Assembly (NCBI GenBank): GCA_026981855.1
Contig: JALSIB010000059.1
Location: 1-36,268, forward strand
Source of the DNA: Methylothermaceae bacterium
GTDB taxonomy: Bacteria > Pseudomonadota > Gammaproteobacteria > Methylococcales > Methylothermaceae
Direction of reading: 5' to 3'
DNA: 36,268 nt
Of the stretch, positions 16,791-23,510 are shown one piece after another (within the stretch, counting starts at the first letter, position 1; each line of letters opens with the position of its first letter). Both the position numbers and the translations under genes were made by a program. The notes under the pieces are model-generated. The model made no database searches. It was given only the letters and a program-made list of their open reading frames with translations, and was not told where the DNA came from.

Positions 16791-17746
16791 AACGTGGCAT
16801 TCTCCTCTTCTCCCTGTTGCTGCTCTGCTTCCCGGCGCTGGCGGTCAAGACCGTCGATGTTTCCCTGAAGCGGGGCCAATTGCTGTTGACCAAGCGCCAT
16901 GAAGGCTGGGGGAAGTCCCGCTGCCAGGCCTGTCATGTACTGAACATGATCCACCAGGACGCCCCCCGTATCCGGGGCATCGTCCGCAAAAAAGGCTTCA
17001 AGACCTGTGGCGGCTGCCACGGAGACAACGGAACCGACACCCGGCGCCGTTGCCTGATCTGCCACAACGACCGCGATCTTCCCGCCGCCCCCTGGCAGAC
17101 TGGAATCCATACCCATGATTTCGATCGCCTGGAAGACCGGCCGCTGACGGATGGCGATTGTCTCGCCTGCCATCACGCCTCCGACATGGACGGTGAATGG
17201 GAACTGGACGTGGACCTGACCCGCTTTCCCGATGCCGCCGGCTTTTCCGGGCCCTACCGCCACGAATCCGAATTTTGCCTCACCTGCCACAATCGCACCC
17301 ATCAACAGCCCGGATTCGAAATGCGCGGGCGCGATTACCGTGATCCCCTGATCGCCATCGAAGACGCCTGGCGCCATATCGACATGCACGGCAGGCGGGC
17401 GGGCAGCGGCCGGCGCACCTATGCCGGATTGCGGGAACCTTACCGCTACGGCTCGGTGCTGCGTTGCACCGACTGTCACGCCATGCACGGCACCGACAAC
17501 CCGAAACTGATCCTCGACGACAGCCGCAAGAGCGTCTTTCTGCTGCCCTTCCGGGACCAGGGCATCGGCGTGGAAATATTCGGGATAGGCGACTATTCCC
17601 AGTTGTGCGTCCTCTGCCACCAGATGACGGTTCCGGTGGAAGACGGACTGATCGATACCGGCAACGGCTTGTACGGCGTGCACGAGGTCGGCGCCGACTG
17701 CACTCTGTGCCACACCCACGGGCGGGCGGCCCAGGTCGGCCTGTGA
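16787..17746 (+). CDS. Octahaem periplasmic c-type cytochrome
   Basis: A 319-residue exported protein (signal peptide MKRGILLFSLLLLCFPALA) with eight CXXCH motifs at Cys46, 74, 89, 125, 164, 227, 274 and 305. A perfect AGGAGG lies five bases before the ATG, which overlaps the preceding stop. Spacing of haems is looser in the centre (Cys164-227), where a segment rich in Arg, Gly and Tyr lies. No catalytic motif is recognised. It is probably a soluble or membrane-associated electron carrier of the conduit. Its TGA shares one base with the ATG of the next gene. Confidence 0.9.
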   Translation: MKRGILLFSLLLLCFPALAVKTVDVSLKRGQLLLTKRHEGWGKSRCQACHVLNMIHQDAPRIRGIVRKKGFKTCGGCHGDNGTDTRRRCLICHNDRDLPAAPWQTGIHTHDFDRLEDRPLTDGDCLACHHASDMDGEWELDVDLTRFPDAAGFSGPYRHESEFCLTCHNRTHQQPGFEMRGRDYRDPLIAIEDAWRHIDMHGRRAGSGRRTYAGLREPYRYGSVLRCTDCHAMHGTDNPKLILDDSRKSVFLLPFRDQGIGVEIFGIGDYSQLCVLCHQMTVPVEDGLIDTGNGLYGVHEVGADCTLCHTHGRAAQVGL

Positions 17747-18795
17747 TGCGGGGCAATCGCATGAACCGGTTTCCCCCTCTCCCTCCGGGAGAGGGGCCGC
17801 GGGTGAGGGAGATAAATTCCCGCTTTTGCCGGTTCGGGCCCTCATTCCAACCCCTCTCCCAGAGGGAGAGGGGCTTTAATACTGGACAAAACCAACCTTT
17901 TCCGGCAAGGGGAGGTGGATACGCCGGTTGGCTGATTGTGCTGGCTCTCGCACTGCCCTCATCCTACGCCCGTGAAGACACGCCAAAGCTCCCGCCCCAT
18001 CACCATCTGGTGGAAATCAAGATTCCCGAAACCATGGAAGTGAATCCGCTTTTGCCCCTGAAAACCGGCCGGAAGCTGGAATGCCCGGTCTGCCACGGCA
18101 TCGAGGACATCGACGAAAAGGATTTCGACAAGGTGGACAAACAAGACCCCCGATTCCTGCGCGGCGGCCCTTATCCCGACCTTCAGGCGTTTTGCTTCAA
18201 TTGCCACGACGAGGAAAAGCACCAGCGTCCCAACATCCACGCGATGCTCGACGAACAGGGTGAAATCATCGAGGACCATTGCACCTATTGTCACCAGGAG
18301 AAACCCGACCGGGACAAGGCCCAATCCCTGCAAGAAATCAAGCTGCGGGCGCCGGTGGATACCTTGTGCTGGGGTTGTCACCTGAAAACACCCCATCTCA
18401 ACGCCGCCGAACACCAGGTGGAACCTTCCGACAAGGTCAAGGAACAACGCAAACGCTTTCTCGAAACCCACCCGGAGGTCATCCTGCCGTTGACCGAAGA
18501 CGGCAAGGTCACCTGCATCACCTGTCACACGCCGCACCCGCCGGGCGTGCTGGACGACAAACTGCCCGCCGCCCATCAGGCCACATCGGGCAAGGTCGAT
18601 GAGGGGCCGGTCTATGAAGACAGTCCCTGGGCGGCGACCATCGCCGCCGACAAGCGGGAAAGACTGGAAGCACTGGCCCGCAAATACGGCCGGCCCTTTC
18701 CTTTCCGTTACCGTCAGATTCAGAGAGAAACCCTGCTCCGGCTGCCGGCCAAGGATGGACAACTGTGCCGGGCCTGTCACGCATTCGACGAATAG
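17746..18795 (+). CDS. Hexahaem c-type cytochrome with a REP element read through its leader
   Basis: Six CXXCH motifs lie at Cys113, 150, 179, 208, 257 and 341 of a 349-residue product. The signal-peptide core (WLIVLALALPSSYA, residues 62-75) is preceded by about 60 residues, most of them the translation of a REP element (the run includes PPLPPGEG and LSQRERG). The likely native start is the ATG at 17746, which shares one base with the upstream TGA, the coupling style of its neighbours. No usable in-frame start with a Shine-Dalgarno exists between the REP and the hydrophobic core; a GTG at 17938 lies too far from the AGGGGAGG at 17908. The leader is thus abnormally long, and export may be impaired or the start different from mine. 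Confidence 0.82.
   Translation: MRGNRMNRFPPLPPGEGPRVREINSRFCRFGPSFQPLSQRERGFNTGQNQPFPARGGGYAGWLIVLALALPSSYAREDTPKLPPHHHLVEIKIPETMEVNPLLPLKTGRKLECPVCHGIEDIDEKDFDKVDKQDPRFLRGGPYPDLQAFCFNCHDEEKHQRPNIHAMLDEQGEIIEDHCTYCHQEKPDRDKAQSLQEIKLRAPVDTLCWGCHLKTPHLNAAEHQVEPSDKVKEQRKRFLETHPEVILPLTEDGKVTCITCHTPHPPGVLDDKLPAAHQATSGKVDEGPVYEDSPWAATIAADKRERLEALARKYGRPFPFRYRQIQRETLLRLPAKDGQLCRACHAFDE
17774..17873. repeat. REP/BIME element inside the hexahaem gene leader
   Basis: Two hairpins with identical stems: CCCCTCTCCC (17774-17783) with GGGAGAGGGG (17787-17796), and CCCCTCTCCC (17851-17860) with GGGAGAGGGG (17864-17873), with 3-nt loops TCC and AGA. Between them GGGTGAGGG (17801-17809) pairs with CCCTCATTCC (17839-17848). 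This two-unit inverted layout is a bacterial interspersed mosaic element. It keeps the reading frame open. Confidence 0.92.
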
Positions 18796-18808
18796 AGGAG
18801 GTCACCGC

Positions 18809-19825
18809 ATGAACATACGAGCCATCGAACGCTGGAAAAAAGTCCCCGGCATGCAGAAATACCGCTATGGCATCATCGCCCTCTCCTGCCTGGCCTTTCT
18901 CGGCCCCCTGGCGTTCCTGCCACAACTGGTGGGCAGCAAGGATCTGTGCGGCGAACTGTGCATGCGAAGGTTCTACCTGTATTTTCCCGGCATGACCTGG
19001 GAGGATTTGTGGATGCACGTCTCGGTGGCGTGGATCGGGGTGATCGCCTTTTTCACCATCATCACCGTGACTTTCTTCTTCGGCCGCATCTGGTGCTCCT
19101 TCATCTGCCCGGTGGGCGGCATGGCGGAACTGGGCAGCCGGGCCATCGGCGACCGCTGGAAAATCGAATTCCGCGCCCTGCCCCAGGTGCCGATCCGCTA
19201 TGGTTACCTGGCCGCCTATATGGTGTTGCTGCCGATGCTGGGGGTCAGCGCTTGCACCCTGTGCAATTTTGTCACCGTGCCCCGGTTCGTGGACGCCCTG
19301 TTCGGCGGCGCCACCGGCATCGCCTTTTTGTTTTCGGTGGTGGGACTGACCAATCTGAGCCTGCTGCTGCTCATGGGATTTTTTTCAAGCAAGGGCCGGG
19401 CCTATTGCCAGCTCATGTGTCCCATCGGCGCCCTGGACGCCCTGGTCAACCGCCTCGGCGCCAAGTTCCGCTTCACCTATCATATCCGGGTGGAACGCAG
19501 CCGCTGCACCGGCTGTAACGAATGCGCCAAGGCCTGCATGTGCGGCGCCATCAAGATGGTGGACCGGATCGCCACCGTGGACCAGACTTCCTGCATGTCG
19601 TGCCACGACTGCGTCGATGTCTGCGAATGGCATGCCATCGAGTGGACGCCGGGGCCGCGCAAGAAACAGCCCAAGCGGATCAAGCGCGGCATCGAAATCT
19701 ATCCCGAACCCCAGTGGGAGGCCTTTGCCCCGGCACCCGCCATCAACCGCAGCCGGGTCATCAACGGTCTGATCATCTCCTTCATGATTCTCTTCATCGC
19801 CGCCACCACATGGTTGAAATTCTGA
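18809..19825 (+). CDS. NapH-like polyferredoxin membrane protein
   Basis: A 338-residue inner-membrane protein with about five transmembrane helices (near 20-42, 68-92, 130-152, 165-190 and 315-336). It has two CX3CP motifs at Cys96 (CSFICP) and Cys200 (CQLMCP), and two ferredoxin-type [4Fe-4S] sites at Cys233 (CTGCNECAKAC) and Cys262 (CMSCHDCVDVC). This is the architecture of NapH/NosR/CcoG-type proteins; NapH passes electrons from quinol toward periplasmic cytochromes. AGGAGG precedes the ATG by seven bases. The CMSCH here looks like a haem motif but is the iron-sulphur site. Its end overlaps the flavo-cytochrome fusion gene by 16 bp, suggesting the two products work together. Confidence 0.92.
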   Translation: MNIRAIERWKKVPGMQKYRYGIIALSCLAFLGPLAFLPQLVGSKDLCGELCMRRFYLYFPGMTWEDLWMHVSVAWIGVIAFFTIITVTFFFGRIWCSFICPVGGMAELGSRAIGDRWKIEFRALPQVPIRYGYLAAYMVLLPMLGVSACTLCNFVTVPRFVDALFGGATGIAFLFSVVGLTNLSLLLLMGFFSSKGRAYCQLMCPIGALDALVNRLGAKFRFTYHIRVERSRCTGCNECAKACMCGAIKMVDRIATVDQTSCMSCHDCVDVCEWHAIEWTPGPRKKQPKRIKRGIEIYPEPQWEAFAPAPAINRSRVINGLIISFMILFIAATTWLKF

Positions 19826-22722
19826 AAGCTTTATTGTTTTTCCTGACGCTGTGCCTGGGCCTCCAATCCGCCCAGGCCATGGAACGCCACAGCGACCCGG
19901 ACGGCTGCTTTTCCTGTCACGGCCTGCCGGGGCTGGAATTCATCGACAAGGACGGGGTGCGCCGGGTCGCCACCATTTTGCAAAAGGACTACTACGGCTC
20001 CCTCCACGGCAGCGTTCCCTGCCGGGATTGTCACCGCAAGATCGAGGACTACCCCCACGACCCCAAGAATGGCTATGTGGACTGTTCCCAGTCCTGCCAC
20101 CTGGAGGAGCCCTCCGAAGGCAAGCCTTTCAGCCACAAGGACGTGACCAGGGAATTCAAGAAATCGGTCCACGGCAGCGGCAAGAAAGCAGGGGCCACCG
20201 ACGGCTTTCACGGTGGCAACCGACTGAAGGAAGTGGAACGGGAACAAAATCCCTCCTGCCGCCGCTGTCACTACAACGAACCCTACATCAAGCCCGCCCA
20301 GATGGCCCGGTTCCAGGAGATGTTCCACCATGTGGACAGCGAATGCGGCGTCTGCCATCAGGGGGAAGTGTGGCGCAACCAGTTCGGCGGCCACATCCTG
20401 CGCCGCCTGATCGGCAAGCACTACAGCAAGCAGGACAGCAACGCCATGTGTATCGGCTGTCACGGCGACCGGGAGGCGATGGAAAAGGCCGAAATCGAAG
20501 ATCCGGAAACCGGCGACCTGAAGCCGGTGGAAAAACGCTTCCTGTTCGTGGTGGACAGCTACCAAAAAATGCTGCACGGACGCCTGCTGGCCGTCGATGT
20601 GGAAGACAGCGCTTCCTGCCTGGACTGTCACGCCCCCCTGGGGGAAGGGTACCGCCATGGCATCCAGCGGGATGAAAAGCCCACCTCCCCCACCCACGCG
20701 GACAACCTCCCCGACACCTGCGGCCAGTCCGGCTGTCACGCAGGCTATGCCCACAACACCCTGAGCGAAGGTTTCCTCCTCACCGACGTGCACGACCTCA
20801 ACCAAGTGCAGGTGACGAAACTGCTGGCGGCGGGCATCTCCCTGGACGATCTGCCGCGGCCGGGATGGCGGAACGCGCTGATCCTCCTGGGAAGCGGCTC
20901 GGCGCTTTTCGTTTTGGGGACGCTGCTTTGGTGGCTGCCGGGACGCCGGGAACAGAACCTCCCCATCCTCGGCGGTCTGTTCTTCCAGAAAAAAATGCTG
21001 GAGATGCATCCGCCGCCCCCCGCCTGGCGGAAGTGGCTCGGACAATGGATGGGGAAAACCGAGGGAGCGCCGGAAACCGGCAGCCCCGCCAAATCCGACA
21101 CCCTCACCATCCTGTACGGCTCCCAGACCGGTAACGGCGAGGGCGTCGCCGAAGCGCTGGCGCAGCTGGCCGAATCCTGGCAGCTGCCCTTCAAGCTGGT
21201 GAACATGGCCGAATTCGAGCCCCGGCGGCTGGCGGAAGAAGGGTACCTGTTCATCATCGTCAGCACCCAGGGGGAAGGCGAGCCGCCCCTCACCGCCATG
21301 ACGCTCCACGGCTGGCTCAAGGAGCTGGCGGACAAATCCCACGCTCACCCCCTGTTCCCGGATCTGCACTACGCGGTCTTCGGGCTCGGAGACAGCAGTT
21401 ACCAGTATTTCTGCCAATGCGGCAAGGATTTCGACGCTTTCCTGGAGAAGCTGGGGGCCGAACGGATCCTGCCCCGGGTGGACGCCGACGTGGATTACGA
21501 GGAGCCGGCGCAGTCCTGGATGGCCCAGGTCATCGGCCGTTACACCGAACTCAGCGGCAAGCCCGGTGTTCCCCCACCGCCGAAAAAGAAAAAAACCGCT
21601 GAGGAAGGGTTCGGCAAAAACCGCCCCTATCCCGCCGCGATTCTCCTGAACCGCAATCTCAACCAGGCGGGTTCGGCCAAGGAGACCCACCATCTCGAAA
21701 TCGACCTGGGAGACAGCGGCCTGACCTACGAGCCCGGCGACGTGGCCGGCATCTACCCCCGCAACGCCCCCGCCTACGTGGAAGCGCTGCTTCAGGCCCT
21801 GGACATGGACGGTTACGCCGAAGTGCGCCTCGGCCAGGAGACGATCACCCTGCGAGAAGCCTTCCACAGCCGCCTGGACATCACCACCCTGACCCGTCCG
21901 GTGGTGGAAAAATACGCCCGGCTCTGCGGCGACCCGGAACTCCAGGCGCTGCCGGAAGACGAAAAGCGGCTGAACGACTATCTGTGGGGGCGGCAGATTC
22001 TGGACATGATCGGGGAATATCCCCTGAAAAACGCCGATCCCCAGGCCTTCACCGACTGCCTGCGGCGGATGCCCGCCCGCCTCTATTCCATCGCTTCCAG
22101 CCCCCGGGCCCACCCCGGCCAGCTGCACCTGACGGTGGGGGCGGTCCGTTTCCGGACGCCCGGAGGAAGAACGGCGGAGGGCGTATGCTCCAATTACCTG
22201 GCGCGGATTCGACCCGGCCAGGCGGTGCCCTTGTACCTGCAAACCAACCCCCACTTCCGCCTGCCGAAAGCCCTCGATACCGACATCATCATGGTCGGCC
22301 CCGGTACCGGCATCGCCCCCTTCCGGGCGTTCGTGGAAGAACGGGAAGTCACCGGCGCCGGTGGCAGGAACTGGCTGTTCTTCGGCGACCAGCATCAGGC
22401 CACCGACTTCCTCTACCGGGAGGAATGGGAAGACAAACTGGAGCGCGGCATTCTGACGCGGCTGGATCTGGCGTTTTCCCGCGATCAGGACGAGCGCATC
22501 TACATCCAGCACCGGATGCTGGAAAACGCGGCACAGCTGTACGCCTGGCTGGAAGGCGGCGCCTATTTCTATGTCTGCGGCGATGCTTCGCGGATGGCCA
22601 GGGACGTTCACCAGACCTTGATCGATATCCTCGTTCGGGAGGGCGGTCTCGGCGAGGACGCCGCGGGCGACTATCTCAAAACCCTGGAACAATCGGGACG
22701 CTACCAACGCGATGTTTACTAG
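19810..22722 (+). CDS. Octahaem cytochrome fused through one membrane helix to a CysJ-type NADPH diflavin reductase
   Basis: This 970-residue protein has four parts. Residues 1-23 are a signal peptide. Residues 24-345 hold eight c-haem motifs: CXXCH at Cys33, 71, 150, 179, 214, 270, plus a CX3CH at Cys92 and a CX4CH at Cys304. Residues 355-378 are a single transmembrane helix, followed by positive residues (GRR, KK), so the C-terminus is cytoplasmic. Residues 430-970 form a complete sulphite-reductase-flavoprotein module: FMN flavodoxin (YGSQTGNGEG at 436), FAD site (RLYSIASSP, Tyr759), NADPH site (GPGTGIAPFRAF at 830), YFYVCGDASRMA, and the CysJ-like end RYQRDVY. NADPH electrons could thus be led to periplasmic haems. 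The helix has no His to hold a haem, so the route across the membrane is unclear; the NapH-like neighbour is the likely helper. Confidence 0.93.
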   Translation: MVEILKALLFFLTLCLGLQSAQAMERHSDPDGCFSCHGLPGLEFIDKDGVRRVATILQKDYYGSLHGSVPCRDCHRKIEDYPHDPKNGYVDCSQSCHLEEPSEGKPFSHKDVTREFKKSVHGSGKKAGATDGFHGGNRLKEVEREQNPSCRRCHYNEPYIKPAQMARFQEMFHHVDSECGVCHQGEVWRNQFGGHILRRLIGKHYSKQDSNAMCIGCHGDREAMEKAEIEDPETGDLKPVEKRFLFVVDSYQKMLHGRLLAVDVEDSASCLDCHAPLGEGYRHGIQRDEKPTSPTHADNLPDTCGQSGCHAGYAHNTLSEGFLLTDVHDLNQVQVTKLLAAGISLDDLPRPGWRNALILLGSGSALFVLGTLLWWLPGRREQNLPILGGLFFQKKMLEMHPPPPAWRKWLGQWMGKTEGAPETGSPAKSDTLTILYGSQTGNGEGVAEALAQLAESWQLPFKLVNMAEFEPRRLAEEGYLFIIVSTQGEGEPPLTAMTLHGWLKELADKSHAHPLFPDLHYAVFGLGDSSYQYFCQCGKDFDAFLEKLGAERILPRVDADVDYEEPAQSWMAQVIGRYTELSGKPGVPPPPKKKKTAEEGFGKNRPYPAAILLNRNLNQAGSAKETHHLEIDLGDSGLTYEPGDVAGIYPRNAPAYVEALLQALDMDGYAEVRLGQETITLREAFHSRLDITTLTRPVVEKYARLCGDPELQALPEDEKRLNDYLWGRQILDMIGEYPLKNADPQAFTDCLRRMPARLYSIASSPRAHPGQLHLTVGAVRFRTPGGRTAEGVCSNYLARIRPGQAVPLYLQTNPHFRLPKALDTDIIMVGPGTGIAPFRAFVEEREVTGAGGRNWLFFGDQHQATDFLYREEWEDKLERGILTRLDLAFSRDQDERIYIQHRMLENAAQLYAWLEGGAYFYVCGDASRMARDVHQTLIDILVREGGLGEDAAGDYLKTLEQSGRYQRDVY

Positions 22723-23494
22723 ACTGACTTTTCTGTTCCTGCTGACCTCATCCACCCTGGCATGGGGAGGGCGATCCTGGTTCGAGGGGCGCTACGAATC
22801 CGCCCACCCGACCGCGGAGGCGCGGCAAAAGGCGTTGGATCAGGTCAGGAAACACAAGGACGAAGTGGTGATCCGGGACGACCTGGACCGGAAACTGCCC
22901 ACCTTCCACAAGCGGCTGGAAAAAAAGGTGACCACCGGCGAAACCTTTTGCCAGAACTGCCATCTCCCCCTGCCTCACAGCAAAAAATTGCGCAGCCGGG
23001 CCTTCCTCAACATGCACAGCCGTTACATCGCCTGCGCCACCTGCCATCTTCGGCCGGAGGGGGTGCGTTTCGACTACCGCTGGCTGGATTACGCGTCCTG
23101 GCGCCCGGTCCGGCCCGATCACCCTTTTCGCACAGGACTGGACATCGACAATTCGATCCCGATCGACGGCAATCTGAAAATCGCCCCCTTCTTTTCCGGC
23201 GAACCGGCCATCCCCCCCAAGGACGGCCCCTTCGCCGAAAAAATCCTCCGGCGGTGGCGCGAAGGCACGCCGGCGCAACGGGCCGGGCTGAAAGCCCGCC
23301 TTCACGCTCCGCTGGAAGAAGAAGGGCCGGAATGCGTCGCCTGCCACACCAGCGACCGGCCCATGCTGGATCTGCAGGCGCTGGGGGCGGAGGCGGAGCA
23401 GGTGGATCTCATCCAGTTTCACCGCATACCGAGCTTTTTCAGCCGCTACCGAGGCGACGACGAGAAGCTGAAAATCATCGGCATCCTGCGTTGA
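22712..23494 (+). CDS. Trihaem c-type cytochrome
   Basis: A 260-residue exported protein (signal peptide MFTRLTFLFLLTSSTLAWG) with three CXXCH motifs at Cys80, 108 and 208. Large haem-free stretches before the first and between the second and third motif, rich in charged and aromatic residues, suggest a docking role rather than a bare wire. It overlaps the fusion gene by 11 bp and ends 16 bp before the next gene. No family recognised. It may link the membrane-bound fusion protein to the other periplasmic cytochromes; that is inference from gene order. Confidence 0.86.
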   Translation: MFTRLTFLFLLTSSTLAWGGRSWFEGRYESAHPTAEARQKALDQVRKHKDEVVIRDDLDRKLPTFHKRLEKKVTTGETFCQNCHLPLPHSKKLRSRAFLNMHSRYIACATCHLRPEGVRFDYRWLDYASWRPVRPDHPFRTGLDIDNSIPIDGNLKIAPFFSGEPAIPPKDGPFAEKILRRWREGTPAQRAGLKARLHAPLEEEGPECVACHTSDRPMLDLQALGAEAEQVDLIQFHRIPSFFSRYRGDDEKLKIIGILR

Positions 23495-23510
23495 GGGCGG
23501 TATTTCGGAA

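Noticed and set aside
19592-19606. CMSCH in the NapH-like protein as a c-type haem site
   Set aside because: It is part of CMSCHDCVDVC, a [4Fe-4S] ferredoxin pattern in a protein with no other haem site, predicted on the cytoplasmic side.
19831-22755. Minus-strand open frame of 974 residues opposite the fusion gene
   Set aside because: Shadow frame: no recognisable domain, and the plus strand carries clear CysJ and haem motifs.
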